From NCBI GenBank assembly GCA_030065915.1, contig JASJCQ010000004.1:186001-250000 (forward strand): 64,000 nt of DNA, written 5' to 3'. The notes beneath the pieces are model-generated. The model did not search any database. It saw only the letters and a program-made list of their open reading frames with translations, and was not told the DNA's origin. Numbering within the stretch: the first letter of the stretch is position 1; each line of letters opens with the position of its first letter. Position numbers and translations under genes: made by a program. Shown piece by piece: positions 35,008-44,052 of this stretch. The DNA comes from Woeseiaceae bacterium (GTDB taxonomy: Bacteria > Pseudomonadota > Gammaproteobacteria > Steroidobacterales > Woeseiaceae).

Positions 35008-36486
35008 TCAGGAAGCGTAGCGGTAGTACTCGATACCGTAGTCGGCGAAGTGCCGTTCCTGGCGATGACCGACGCCGGCAATGACAAACTCCCGGTTGGG
35101 AACGTAATCGATTCCCTCCGGCCGACCGCCTTCATGCATCGCAATGTACTGTTTCTCGTTGAGGTCAATCACCGGTGTCATTGCTTCGGAGAACTGGATG
35201 GCAGCCGACGCTTCCCGCCAGCCGTGCGCCACGTAGAACGGAATCACCTCGGCGGCGTCGCCGGACCCGTAACCCAGCGTCAGAATTTCCTCGCCGGTCT
35301 TGAGGCTGTCTTCCTCCAGCGCCTGCTCGAACCCGGCGGCCATCCATGCCGGCAACGCCGCCGTGTACAGGTTGCCCAGGTCCAGCATCGTGTCACTGCC
35401 CAACGAGAGCTTGTCGAGAATTTCGCGACGGTAATGGCGCGAGGCGCGGAATACCCGATAGACGGCCATCGCCTTCGGATAGGCCTCTAGCTGGTGCTCC
35501 TCGATGTTGGCGAGCTTCGCGACGGAGGGCTTGTTCGCCATCTCGTCGACGACCTCCTGAGGATCGATGCCGGCCTCGTAACAATACGACGCCAACTCGG
35601 CGCGATCGGCGTCGCTACCCGTCGACAAGGCAAACAGGTAGGAAATCGCCCAACCGGTCTCCGGCATGCGCCGGTAAGGACGATGCATGAACACCGTCCG
35701 GAGCGAGCGAAGGTATTCGGCCGGCGAGAGCCCTCGCTTGCTGTACATGTCTTCCAGCGCGTGCAGCGTCTCGTCGACATAGCAGGTTGTCGAGTACTTA
35801 CCGTTGAAGACCGGAAAGTCCTGGACGTGATGCGTGTCGGTCATCCCCTGCGACTTGAACCGTAGCATCGGTTTGCGGAAGTCCATAACCCGGTAGTCCG
35901 AGGCCGAGCCTGATCCGATCAGGTCAACTACGGCGAGCTTGGGGTTCTCCTCGAGCAGCATCGCAACAGCGCCTGCGCCCTGCGTGGGCTCGCCGCTGCT
36001 GCCGAGTGCGTACTCGGCGATGTCGGCACAGACGACGATCGCCTGGCTGCCGGCGCCATCGAGAGCCAGGTGGCGAATCGCCCCCTTCATGCCGTAAACG
36101 CCGCCGAGGCAGGCGTGCTTGAACTCCGGCACCTCGCAGCTTCGCGAGATCGGCGGCATGCCGCGCTCTTCGAGCGCGCGATCGATCATGCCCTTTATGA
36201 TGATCGCGCCCGCTGAGTTGTCGGCGCTCGATTCCGTACCCAATCCCAGGAACTTCACCCGTGTCGGGTCGATATCGTACTGATCGATGAGGCGCATGAC
36301 GGCCGTAGCAGCCATCGTATAGACGCTGTGCTCCGGCCCGCGCACACGAAAGCTCCGGCCAACGACATCGCGGATCTTCGGCCATTTCTGCCCTGTCCAG
36401 TCGCACCAGTCTTCGAGCCAGACTCGATAGGGGGGCACATACGCGGCGAGGCCGCTAATGCCGATCTGGGGTCTTGTGATACTCAT
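35008..36486 (-). CDS. Hydroxymethylglutaryl-CoA synthase
   Basis: Thiolase-fold enzyme making HMG-CoA from acetyl-CoA and acetoacetyl-CoA; 492 residues. Features are IGISGLAAYVPPYRV, LGTESSADNSAG, the catalytic cysteine in FKHACLGGVYGMKGAI, and GYGSGDAAEVIPFYVAHGW near the C-terminus. The start is MSITRPQ at 36486; the open frame continues 51 bases further but has no support. It is longer than the usual 390-480 residues. It lies convergent to idi, so it is a separate transcription unit in the same pathway cluster. Confidence 0.9.
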   Translation of the reverse strand: MSITRPQIGISGLAAYVPPYRVWLEDWCDWTGQKWPKIRDVVGRSFRVRGPEHSVYTMAATAVMRLIDQYDIDPTRVKFLGLGTESSADNSAGAIIIKGMIDRALEERGMPPISRSCEVPEFKHACLGGVYGMKGAIRHLALDGAGSQAIVVCADIAEYALGSSGEPTQGAGAVAMLLEENPKLAVVDLIGSGSASDYRVMDFRKPMLRFKSQGMTDTHHVQDFPVFNGKYSTTCYVDETLHALEDMYSKRGLSPAEYLRSLRTVFMHRPYRRMPETGWAISYLFALSTGSDADRAELASYCYEAGIDPQEVVDEMANKPSVAKLANIEEHQLEAYPKAMAVYRVFRASRHYRREILDKLSLGSDTMLDLGNLYTAALPAWMAAGFEQALEEDSLKTGEEILTLGYGSGDAAEVIPFYVAHGWREASAAIQFSEAMTPVIDLNEKQYIAMHEGGRPEGIDYVPNREFVIAGVGHRQERHFADYGIEYYRYAS

Positions 36487-36544
36487 GAGCGTTCGAACTT
36501 CCTCGGGCCCGAATTTTAGATGGCCCGAGGAGGGCACTCAACTG

Positions 36545-37045
36545 TTATTCCACGGTAATTGTGATCGGGTCGGAGTAAACCGGCGGTTCGTGCGGTATGT
36601 GGAGGTAGTCTCCCAGCAGCATTTGCAGCATGTAGGTGCCCGGTTCCAGCTCCAGGCTGGCGCTGGTGCTGCCGTCCCCGAAATGCCGGTAATTGTCGTC
36701 TGCCGGGATCGGCTGGTCCAGCGGAGGCAGCTCAGCATTGATGATCAGGTGGTGGTGGCCTGAGTGCGTAGTGTCCTGACCTGCCGGAGCGACCTCCATG
36801 TTTTCGATCCCGAACTCAATGGCAACGGGGCTCTGCACCGTATCGCCATCGGCCGGTGTAATGAAAAATACGCGGGCTCCCTCCGGCGATGCGCTGCGAG
36901 GCAAAGCGACCGGGGTGCCTTCGGCTTCGCTGCCGGCCTCGGTAACACTGTCGGCGACCGGCTCTTCGGCGGGTGCGCTGGTTTCCGACGAACAGGCTGA
37001 CAGGGCCACGAGCGTCGCGGCAAGTAAGGGCAGTGTTCTGTACAT
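36545..37045 (-). CDS. DUF4399 lipoprotein
   Basis: A 166-residue lipoprotein. The signal peptide ends in lipobox LSAC (Cys18), followed by a Glu/Ala-rich linker and, from about residue 58, a DUF4399 domain: VFFITPADGDTVQSPV, then SGHHHLIINAELP and GTYMLQMLLGDYLHIPH. The histidine cluster suggests metal binding, but the function is unknown. It appears to be a single-gene unit. Confidence 0.85.
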   Translation of the reverse strand: MYRTLPLLAATLVALSACSSETSAPAEEPVADSVTEAGSEAEGTPVALPRSASPEGARVFFITPADGDTVQSPVAIEFGIENMEVAPAGQDTTHSGHHHLIINAELPPLDQPIPADDNYRHFGDGSTSASLELEPGTYMLQMLLGDYLHIPHEPPVYSDPITITVE

Positions 37046-37138
37046 GGGGCTTCCTTGGACTGGCTGGCCCGATATTAGAAGGCGCGGCCGTGGCCCAAGT
37101 CAAATGAGCCAGTGGTGTTCGCGGGTCGTTCGGTCCCG

Positions 37139-38461
37139 TCAGATCGAGAAGGCGGCGATTGCGAAGGCGCCCAGCATCGTCGCAGTGAAACCGGCTGCGT
37201 ATACGGCGAGCAGCACCAGGTACTTGAGCAGCGTCAGGAGGAAACCCTGTCCATAGACCCGGCGCATCGACTTGAACAGGTATACCGGTATGTAGAACGA
37301 AGACACGACGACGGGAAGGATGCCGATCGCGTCGTTGAGGTTCACCATCGCGATCGTGCGTATCCAGAGTATCTGCAGGGTGAGTAACAGGAAGAAGAAC
37401 GCGTGAAAGTGCACAAAGAAAAGCAGGTGTTCCACGTAGTAGCGGCGCGACAGCGGGTACAGCGCTTTTAGCGCGAAAGCCATGAGCGGCAGCAACACAA
37501 TCAATGCAGCGGGGATATTGTCGAGCACGTTTTCGAGCAGCTGCTCGCCGTCGTCCATGGTCGCCTGCTGGCAGATATGCGTCAGGCGCTGCTTTGTCAG
37601 TCGACGTTGCAGCCAGCCTGGCATATCCATCATGTCTTCATCGTCGATCTGACAGTTGCCGTCCTCGACGGGCTGACCGCCGACGAGGACATCGAAGTCC
37701 GGTTCGTCGTCTTCGTCCTCGGCATCCTCGTCGCCGAGCGTGAAATCGAACTCCGTCCCGCCCGTATCGGCCTCTGTGCTGCTATCAGAATCCGCAATCT
37801 GCTCGGGCACCGGGTCTTCCGCATAGAGGATGGCCAGGTCCTCGCGCGGATCGAAGAAAGCGACGACAAAGAACAGCAGGCTGAGTACGAGGTAGGTGCG
37901 AAACGGCGGCATGAAGCGCGCGCGCTTGCCCTGCAGGTAGTCAGCGGTCAGTCGGCCCGGGCGGATGAGTAGCGGTCCCAACGTCTTCCACAGCCGCGAG
38001 TCGAGTTCGAACAGGTCGCCGAACGCGTCGGTGATCAATTCCCACAAACTAATCAGGCGACTCTGCGAGCGCTGGCCGCATTGGGCACAGTATTGTCCCC
38101 TGAGCGGTGTCTCGCAGTTCAGACAGATGTCCTTGCCTGGAATGTTCTGGCTTCGATCCTCACGCAGCACCCGCGAACTGTGAGAAACGGCGGTTCCGGC
38201 CGCGGCCTCGTCGATATCGTGTTCGAGACCCGCCAGCCTGGCCACCATGAACTCATCGATGGCTTCATCAGATTCGAAAGAGAACTGCGCGACATGCGAC
38301 GTCCGCTCGCCGGTGGCCGCGGTGAACAACTGAACATCGACGATTCCGGCATCAGTGCGAAAGGCGGACAGGTAATCGCCGAGCCAGGCCTCGAGCCCGA
38401 CCGCCGCCTCGTTGTCGACGACGATCGTAGTCTCGAGAATAGGCCCCTGGCGGCGCGTCAT
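37139..38461 (-). CDS. DUF4286-DUF3667 membrane protein fusion
   Basis: A 440-residue protein with an N-terminal DUF4286-like ferredoxin fold (residues about 8-95, LETTIVVDNEAAVGLEAWLGDYL and SFESDEAIDEFMVARLAG). It is followed by a zinc ribbon (CLNCETPLRGQYCAQCGQR, about residues 118-136) and a DUF3667 membrane domain with about five helices, interrupted by an acidic insert. RPGRLTADYLQGKRARFMPP is the DUF3667 hallmark. Role unknown. It starts 4 bases after the fadE stop and is probably co-transcribed with it. Confidence 0.8.
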   Translation of the reverse strand: MTRRQGPILETTIVVDNEAAVGLEAWLGDYLSAFRTDAGIVDVQLFTAATGERTSHVAQFSFESDEAIDEFMVARLAGLEHDIDEAAAGTAVSHSSRVLREDRSQNIPGKDICLNCETPLRGQYCAQCGQRSQSRLISLWELITDAFGDLFELDSRLWKTLGPLLIRPGRLTADYLQGKRARFMPPFRTYLVLSLLFFVVAFFDPREDLAILYAEDPVPEQIADSDSSTEADTGGTEFDFTLGDEDAEDEDDEPDFDVLVGGQPVEDGNCQIDDEDMMDMPGWLQRRLTKQRLTHICQQATMDDGEQLLENVLDNIPAALIVLLPLMAFALKALYPLSRRYYVEHLLFFVHFHAFFFLLLTLQILWIRTIAMVNLNDAIGILPVVVSSFYIPVYLFKSMRRVYGQGFLLTLLKYLVLLAVYAAGFTATMLGAFAIAAFSI

Positions 38462-38465
38462 GCCG

Positions 38466-41036
38466 TCAGTCTTCGGATACCTTCCTTACCTTCTTCGCCG
38501 CCGTCTTCTTGCGTGGCGCCTTCTTCCGTTTGGCCGCCTTCTTTGGCGCTGTCTTCTTCGTGGCCTTATTCTTTGTGGCCGCTGGTGTCGGCGTTGGAGG
38601 AGTCTGCGAGCGTGCCAGTTCTTCCGGCGCAAAGTCGTCCACTGCCAGCAGTGCCAGCACCTTGTCGTGGAAAACGCGCAGCTTGCCCGCTTCCTCGTCG
38701 TTGACCACGCCGGCCTTCGCGGCATCATCAATCTGCGCGCCGAGGTACTCCGACTTGATCAGCCCTTCGCGATGCGCCTGTCGCAGGCGTTTCTCGAGCG
38801 GCTCCATCTCCAGTGACATCTGCAGGGCTTCCTCGAGCAGGCCGAGCGGATTACCGGGTTCCAGTGTCGTGTACGCCAGCTCGCTCAAACGGTCGCGGGC
38901 TTCTCCCGGCATGGTCATCAGCTTGACGATCTGCGCCGAGATCTCATCGGAGGGCGCCGAGTAGGTGCGGCCACGCGGGAAGATCAGCACGCGCAGGAAT
39001 CCTGCGACCCAGCGATTCGGGAAGTTCCTTAAGAAAGCGTGCAGCGCTTCCTGTGCCTGGTACATCAGCGTTCGTACCGACCACTCGACGAGCGGAAGAT
39101 CGACGGCTCGCCGACCCTGGTTCTCGAAGTGCTTGAGCACGCAGGAAGCGAGATAGATCGAACTCAGCACGTCGCCGAGGCGCGCCGAAAGCAGCTCTTT
39201 CTTCTTCAGGGCGCCACCCAGTGTCAGCATCGCGAAGTCGGAAGCGAGCGCAAACGCGGCGCTGTAGCGATTGATGTTCTGGTAGAAACGACGTGTCGGC
39301 GTATTCAGCGGCACCTTGCTGAACTTCGCGTGAGTCAACGCCATCGTGAATGCCCGCGCCATGTTGCTGATCGCGTAGCCAATGTGGCCGAACAGCGCAT
39401 CGTCGAACTCGATCAGCCCCTGGTCCGTGTCTTCGTCCGCCGCAGCATGCAGCTCGCGCAGCACGAATGGGTGGCAGCGAATCGCGCCCTGCCCGTAAAT
39501 GATCAGGCTGCGGGTCAGGATGTTGGCGCCTTCAACGGTTATAGCGATCGGCGTGGCCATGTAGGACCGACCGAGGTAGTTGCTCGGACCCATCATGACG
39601 GCCTTGCCGCCGTGCACGTCCATCGCATCGTTAGACACTTTGCGGCCGAGTTCGGTGCAGTGGTACTTCAGGATTGCCGAAGGCACCGCCGGTTTCTCGC
39701 CCCTGTCGATCGCGCCCGCCGTGACCGATACGGCCGAGTTCATGATGTAGGCATGGCCGGCAATACGCGTCAGCGCCTCGCCGATGCCTTCGAAGTTGGC
39801 GATCGATGTGTTGAACTGCTTGCGAATCACGGCATAGGCGCCGGTCGCGTAGGCTGCGGCCTGGCCACCACCAGCGGCGGTCGACGGTAGCGTGATCGCG
39901 CGGCCGACGGACAACAGCTCGACCAGCATCTTCCAGCCTTTGCCAGCCATCTCGGGTCCGCCGATGATGTAGTCCAGCGGAACGAAGACGTCTTTGCCGG
40001 ACGTCGGGCCATTCTGGAAGGCGATCGTCAGCGGGTAGTGACGGCGCCCGATCGTTACGCCTTCGGTGTCGGTCGGGATCAGCGCGGCGGTGATGCCGTA
40101 CTCGTCTTTCTCACCGATCAGGTGGTCCGGGTCGTAGAGTTTGAACGCCAAACCCAGGACAGTCGCGACCGGAGCGAGCGTAATGTAGCGCTTGTCCCAG
40201 TTCAGCCGAATGCCGGTAATCTCTTCGCCTTCCCACATGCCCTTGCAGACGACGCCGGAATCGATGAGCGATGCGGCATCGGACCCGGCCTGGGGCGACG
40301 TCAGTGCGAAGCACGGTATTTCACTGCCGTCGGCAAGGCCCGGCAGGTAACGGTCCTTCTGTTCCTCGGTGCCGTAATGCAACAGCAGCTCGGCCGGCCC
40401 CAGAGAATTCGGTACGCCGACTGTCGATGAGGCTGTCGAGCTTCGGCCCGCCAGCTTCATCGTCACGCAGGCGTTGGCATAAGCGGAAAACTCGAGGCCG
40501 CCATAGCGCTTCGGGATGATCATCGCAAAGAAGCGATGTTTGATGATGAAGTCCCAGACTTCCTTCGGCATGTCGGCCCGTTCGTGGCAGATGTCCCATT
40601 CGTCGAGCATGCGACAGAGCTCTTCGCACGGTCCGTCGATAAAGGCCTGTTCTTCCTCGGAGAGTTTCGGTGCCGGGTAGCTGAGCAAACGGTCCCAGTT
40701 CGGCATACCGGAGAACAATTCGCCGTCCCACCAGACGTTGCCGGCTTCGAGTGCCTCCCGTTCGGTATCGGACATCGACGGCAGCATGGTCCGGTAGACG
40801 TCCAGCAGCGGCTTCGTAATCTTCTCGCGCCTGAATTCCACGATATTCGGCAAGACCATGAGCCCGAAAGCTGCCCACAAAAGGAGCAACCAGAGGAAAC
40901 CTCCGTCACCGAGGAAGGTGTAGGCGACGAGCGCTGCGCCCGTCAGGAACGTTGATGTCTTAAGGTCGATTCGCTGGTAGGCGAGAAACAGGCCTCCGCC
41001 CACGAAAAGCAGAAACCAGAAAAGGCTGACTGCCAT
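38466..41036 (-). CDS. fadE: Acyl-CoA dehydrogenase FadE with basic tail
   Basis: First beta-oxidation step; 856 residues from the ATG at 41036 (a GTG 12 bases upstream is also in frame). Two N-terminal membrane helices (SLFWFLLFVGGGLFLAY, FLWLLLLWAAFGLMVLP) and the dehydrogenase core (FALTSPQAGSDAAS, TVEGANILTRSLIIYGQGAI) match FadE, usually about 815 residues. The last 45 residues are an unusual Lys/Ala/Thr/Pro tail (KNKATKKTAPKKAAKRKK and onward) like histone H1 or AlgP repeats. This tail could bind nucleic acid or acidic lipids. Confidence 0.92.
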   Translation of the reverse strand: MAVSLFWFLLFVGGGLFLAYQRIDLKTSTFLTGAALVAYTFLGDGGFLWLLLLWAAFGLMVLPNIVEFRREKITKPLLDVYRTMLPSMSDTEREALEAGNVWWDGELFSGMPNWDRLLSYPAPKLSEEEQAFIDGPCEELCRMLDEWDICHERADMPKEVWDFIIKHRFFAMIIPKRYGGLEFSAYANACVTMKLAGRSSTASSTVGVPNSLGPAELLLHYGTEEQKDRYLPGLADGSEIPCFALTSPQAGSDAASLIDSGVVCKGMWEGEEITGIRLNWDKRYITLAPVATVLGLAFKLYDPDHLIGEKDEYGITAALIPTDTEGVTIGRRHYPLTIAFQNGPTSGKDVFVPLDYIIGGPEMAGKGWKMLVELLSVGRAITLPSTAAGGGQAAAYATGAYAVIRKQFNTSIANFEGIGEALTRIAGHAYIMNSAVSVTAGAIDRGEKPAVPSAILKYHCTELGRKVSNDAMDVHGGKAVMMGPSNYLGRSYMATPIAITVEGANILTRSLIIYGQGAIRCHPFVLRELHAAADEDTDQGLIEFDDALFGHIGYAISNMARAFTMALTHAKFSKVPLNTPTRRFYQNINRYSAAFALASDFAMLTLGGALKKKELLSARLGDVLSSIYLASCVLKHFENQGRRAVDLPLVEWSVRTLMYQAQEALHAFLRNFPNRWVAGFLRVLIFPRGRTYSAPSDEISAQIVKLMTMPGEARDRLSELAYTTLEPGNPLGLLEEALQMSLEMEPLEKRLRQAHREGLIKSEYLGAQIDDAAKAGVVNDEEAGKLRVFHDKVLALLAVDDFAPEELARSQTPPTPTPAATKNKATKKTAPKKAAKRKKAPRKKTAAKKVRKVSED

Positions 41037-41132
41037 CACTGAGTGCACCTCGAGTTAAGGATTAACCCTTCAACCCTAACACCCGCCTGCCAGACGCGCC
41101 ATTGAGTATTTAACGTATTCGATAGCCCGTTT

Positions 41133-41157
41133 CGGGGCCTCACGGGGCCCCGTTTTT
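41133..41157 (+). terminator. Intrinsic terminator-like hairpin without an obvious upstream gene
   Basis: CGGGGCC (41133-41139) and GGCCCCG (41146-41152) form a seven-pair stem with a six-base loop, followed by five T residues at 41153-41157 on the plus strand. Both flanking genes, mdh and fadE, run on the minus strand, where the hairpin is not followed by T residues. It may terminate an unannotated plus-strand RNA or act weakly for mdh. Confidence 0.5.
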
Positions 41158-41192
41158 GGACCGCCCGGTAAGAGACCGTCAGGTCGTCAGGG

Positions 41193-42167
41193 TCAGAGCA
41201 ATTCCTCGATAGCCGCGCGTTCCTCACGCAGTTCCTGCTCTGTGGCATCCATGCGGGCCCGGCTGAAATCGCTGATTTCCAGGCCGTCGACGATCGTGTA
41301 GCTGCCGCCGTCACAACGCACCGGGTAGCTGTAAATGACGCCCGGCTCGATGCCGTAGCTTCCATCCGACGGCACGGCCATCGATACCCACTTGTCGCCC
41401 GTGCCCAGCGCCCAGTCGTGAATATGGTCAATGGCGGCCGAGGCGGCGGATGCCGCGGAAGAAGCGCCACGCGCCTGGATGATCGCGGCGCCGCGCTGCT
41501 GGACCGTCGGGATGAAATCATCGACGAGCCACTGCTCGTCGACCAGTGACGCGGCCGCATTGCCGCCAACGGTGGCGTGGTGAATATCCGGGTACTGCGT
41601 CGCCGAGTGATTCCCCCAGATAATCATGCCCTCGATGTCGTTGACGTGGCTGTCCGTCTTGTCGGCCAGCTGAGCCATCGCCCGGTTGTGGTCCAGTCGG
41701 GTCATGGCGGTGAAATTCGCGGCCGGGATACCGGGTGCATTGCTGCTCGCGATCAGCGCATTGGTATTCGCCGGGTTGCCAACGACGAGTACCTTGATGT
41801 CACGGCTGGCGTGGTCATTGATCGCCTTGCCCTGCACGGAAAAGATTGCCGCGTTGGCTTCAAGCAGGTCCTTGCGCTCCATACCCGGTCCGCGCGGCCG
41901 TGCACCGACGAGCAAGGCGTAGTCGGTGTCCTTGAACGCGACATTCGGATCGTCGGTGGCTACGACGCCTGAGAGCGTCGGGAACGCGCAATCGTCGAGC
42001 TCCATGACAACGCCATTCAACGCCGGCAGCGCCGGGGGGATCTCGAGCAGCTGGAGAATGACGGGCTGATCTGAGCCGAGCATCTGGCCAGAGGCAATTC
42101 GAAACGCGAGCTGGTAGCCGATCTGGCCAGCCGCTCCGGTGATCGTGACGCGAACGGGTGATTTCAT
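41193..42167 (-). CDS. mdh: Malate dehydrogenase
   Basis: NAD-dependent malate dehydrogenase of the TCA cycle, 324 residues, the longer family related to cytosolic eukaryotic and Xanthomonas-type enzymes. It has the Rossmann loop [19 protein letters not shown], the catalytic arginine loop [41 protein letters not shown] and [12 protein letters not shown] with the catalytic histidine. No other TCA gene is adjacent. Confidence 0.96.
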   Translation of the reverse strand: MKSPVRVTITGAAGQIGYQLAFRIASGQMLGSDQPVILQLLEIPPALPALNGVVMELDDCAFPTLSGVVATDDPNVAFKDTDYALLVGARPRGPGMERKDLLEANAAIFSVQGKAINDHASRDIKVLVVGNPANTNALIASSNAPGIPAANFTAMTRLDHNRAMAQLADKTDSHVNDIEGMIIWGNHSATQYPDIHHATVGGNAAASLVDEQWLVDDFIPTVQQRGAAIIQARGASSAASAASAAIDHIHDWALGTGDKWVSMAVPSDGSYGIEPGVIYSYPVRCDGGSYTIVDGLEISDFSRARMDATEQELREERAAIEELL

Positions 42168-42262
42168 GATGGTGTTTTCCTGCTTGCTGGCGCTCCAGCA
42201 GCGCCTGTCCGCCGGATTCTAGCATCCGTCAGGACGCTTATCATGATCACCGGTATAGCGGT

Positions 42263-42895
42263 TTAACGAACTTGAAAATCCGGAAATTCGGAGAATAGCC
42301 TCGTGCGCTCGGACGCCGCCTCGTCGAATTTGCCTTCCTCTTCGAGTCGCAGGATGCACTGGTACCAGCTGCTGGCGTCCACCGTCTCTGTCTCCTCGCA
42401 GAAGCGCGGCTGAGGCGCTCGCTGCATCCGGCCGAGTTCGGCGGCTGCGCCGAGTTCCGCCGCTGGCTCCGGCGATACGCTGTCCGCTGAGTCCTGTTCG
42501 ACGATCATCGCCTCGACTTCCTGAAGCTTGGAACGTGCGCTCGCGGCTGGAGCGAATGTCGACATGTCGCTCAAACCAGCACTGTCCTCGTCTTTTCTCG
42601 GCGCGCCCACAACCGCTTCTTCTTCGACTGCGACGTCATCCTCGTAGATCAGGGATTCCGTGACTTCCTGTTGCTGTAACTGGAAGACGATGGAGACGGT
42701 AAGAACAACGGTCGCGGCCCAGGCAAGCGGTTTGATGGCCAGTAGTCTCGACAGGCTTTTCTTAGGGGCGCCGGCCTGCGCCATATCGAGAATCGCCTTG
42801 TCGAGCTGCGGGCTTGTCTGCTCCGTCGAGAGGGCACGATACGTTTCGCTCACGTGCTGGTCGCTAGCGATGTCGTTTATGCGATCTTCGCTCAT
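42263..42895 (-). CDS. Putative anti-sigma factor, single-pass membrane protein
   Basis: A 210-residue protein whose start overlaps the stop of the sigma-factor gene as ATGA, the usual arrangement for an anti-sigma factor. The N-terminal cytosolic part (about 1-48) is short and helical, one membrane helix covers about 53-70 (PLAWAATVVLTVSIVFQL), and the remaining 140 residues are periplasmic and very acidic. The last 45 residues (ASSWYQCILRLEEEGKFDEAA and on) look like a single TPR-like helix pair. No zinc-binding anti-sigma motif is visible, so the assignment rests on context. Confidence 0.65.
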   Translation of the reverse strand: MSEDRINDIASDQHVSETYRALSTEQTSPQLDKAILDMAQAGAPKKSLSRLLAIKPLAWAATVVLTVSIVFQLQQQEVTESLIYEDDVAVEEEAVVGAPRKDEDSAGLSDMSTFAPAASARSKLQEVEAMIVEQDSADSVSPEPAAELGAAAELGRMQRAPQPRFCEETETVDASSWYQCILRLEEEGKFDEAASERTRLFSEFPDFQVR

Positions 42896-43560
42896 GATGT
42901 TCGCTCCTTGTCCCCGATCGCAGCCTTCAGTTTCTGGTTCGCGTATCGGAGCCGGCTCTTTACGGCCTCGCGATTACTCTCGGTCACCGAGGCTATCTCA
43001 TCGAGGGACAGTCCACATTCCTCGTACAGCAGGAACGTGTCTCGTTGTTCGTCCGGCAACGTCCCGAGTGCTGCCTCGAGTCGTCGTCTCGCCAGGTTTC
43101 GTTCGGCTTCGTCATCCAGTGCGGTGCCGCCGGCTTCGTGCAGGTGCTCGTTGAACTCCACGCCACCTTCGTGACGTTTGTTGCGCCGCAGGTAATCGAT
43201 GAAGCAGTTGTGGGCTACCCGGTACAGGAAGGTCGTGAACTTCGCCGTCGGCCGGTAGTTTGCCCTGGACCGGATCAACTTGCCCCAGACTTCCTGGAAC
43301 AGGTCTTCGGCGGTTTCCGTGTGCCTGCAATGGCGCTTCAGGTAACGGAAAACGGGATCCTTGTGTCGGCGGTAGAGGGTCTCGAACGCATCAACGTCCC
43401 CGTCCTGCGCGTAGCGCAACATCAAAGCGCTGTCCTCTGTCCTGACCATGTCCCGAGCATAGGCCAGTCCACCGTACTTGCACAGCGCCGGCCGGGTTTC
43501 CGGGCCCTCAACGACGGGAACCGCGACCGCGGTGAGGCTGCTGAAACTCGATTCACTCAT
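42892..43560 (-). CDS. ECF-type RNA polymerase sigma factor
   Basis: A 222-residue extracytoplasmic-function sigma factor. Region 2 is ALMLRYAQDGDVDAFETLYR, ETAEDLFQEVWGKLIRSR and YRPTAKFTTFLYRVAHN. Region 4 is LPDEQRDTFLLYEECGLSLDE and NREAVKSRLRYANQKLK. The first 37 residues are weakly conserved and an internal ATG at 43449 (MVRTEDSAL) may be the true start. It is coupled to the putative anti-sigma factor downstream. Target promoters are unknown. Confidence 0.87.
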   Translation of the reverse strand: MSESSFSSLTAVAVPVVEGPETRPALCKYGGLAYARDMVRTEDSALMLRYAQDGDVDAFETLYRRHKDPVFRYLKRHCRHTETAEDLFQEVWGKLIRSRANYRPTAKFTTFLYRVAHNCFIDYLRRNKRHEGGVEFNEHLHEAGGTALDDEAERNLARRRLEAALGTLPDEQRDTFLLYEECGLSLDEIASVTESNREAVKSRLRYANQKLKAAIGDKERTS

Positions 43561-43674
43561 TGGACGTTCCGTTCGAAATTACTTAAGTGGCTGTTTTTAA
43601 AAGGGTTTAGGTTTCCGCCTACCCATTTATAACGCGGGCATCGCAAAAACTGGGTTCGTTGGGTCAAAAAAAGC

Positions 43675-43702
43675 TTGCACAAAGCTTGTTTAGTGTTATA
43701 GT
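43675..43702 (+). promoter_or_regulatory. Strong sigma-70 promoter of a small membrane-protein gene
   Basis: TTGCAC at 43675-43680 and TATAGT at 43697-43702 are spaced by 16 bases, and TG sits one base before the -10 (extended -10, TGTTATAGT). The transcript would start near 43709, about 30 bases before the ATG. The heptamer AAGCTTG occurs twice around the -35 region. Confidence 0.6.
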
Positions 43703-43739
43703 TGACTACAACACCACTTCACCAACAGGAACAACGGCT

Positions 43740-43910
43740 ATGCAAGCGTTCATCAAGCAATATTTCAGCGAGGTCATCAGTTTTGCGGTGATGCTGCTGA
43801 TGCTGGTGGCGTTCGTTCATGGCCAGGTACTCGTCCGGACCAGCACGGTTGCTGACGTTCCGGCATCGGGTTTCGAGGCAGCCGCTGCCGACAGCGGGCT
43901 GGATCGTTAA
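43740..43910 (+). CDS. Small single-pass membrane protein
   Basis: A 56-residue hypothetical protein with one central membrane helix (VISFAVMLLMLVAFVHGQV, about residues 12-30) and a short Ala/Ser-rich tail. Start at MQAFIKQY, preceded by AGGA. A longer in-frame open frame to 43659 overlaps the strong promoter and is rejected. It has its own promoter and a clean intrinsic terminator downstream, so it is a monocistronic, probably highly expressed unit. No family is recognised. Confidence 0.65.
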   Translation: MQAFIKQYFSEVISFAVMLLMLVAFVHGQVLVRTSTVADVPASGFEAAAADSGLDR

Positions 43911-43968
43911 TGGCGTCTACGTGTTTAAATTCCGTCAGAAAGGCGAGTAAAGTAGCGACGGACCTTCC

Positions 43969-43998
43969 GCGCCGATCTCCAGGGATCGGCGCCTTTTT
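43969..43998 (+). terminator. Rho-independent terminator
   Basis: GCGCCGATC (43969-43977) and GATCGGCGC (43984-43992) form a perfect nine-pair stem with a six-base loop, followed by five T residues at 43994-43998. It ends the small membrane-protein transcript and isolates the following GntR-ABC operon. Confidence 0.85.
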
Positions 43999-44052
43999 AA
44001 TTGCTGCGAGCACGGGTCACCGCGGGTGAGTTTTGCCGCATCCGGAGTCCAG

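Noticed and set aside
36487..36537. Upstream extension of HMG-CoA synthase
   Set aside because: No ribosome site and no family similarity before MSITRPQ.
43659..43739. Upstream extension of the small membrane protein
   Set aside because: It overlaps the -35 and extended -10 promoter, so it would not be on the transcript.
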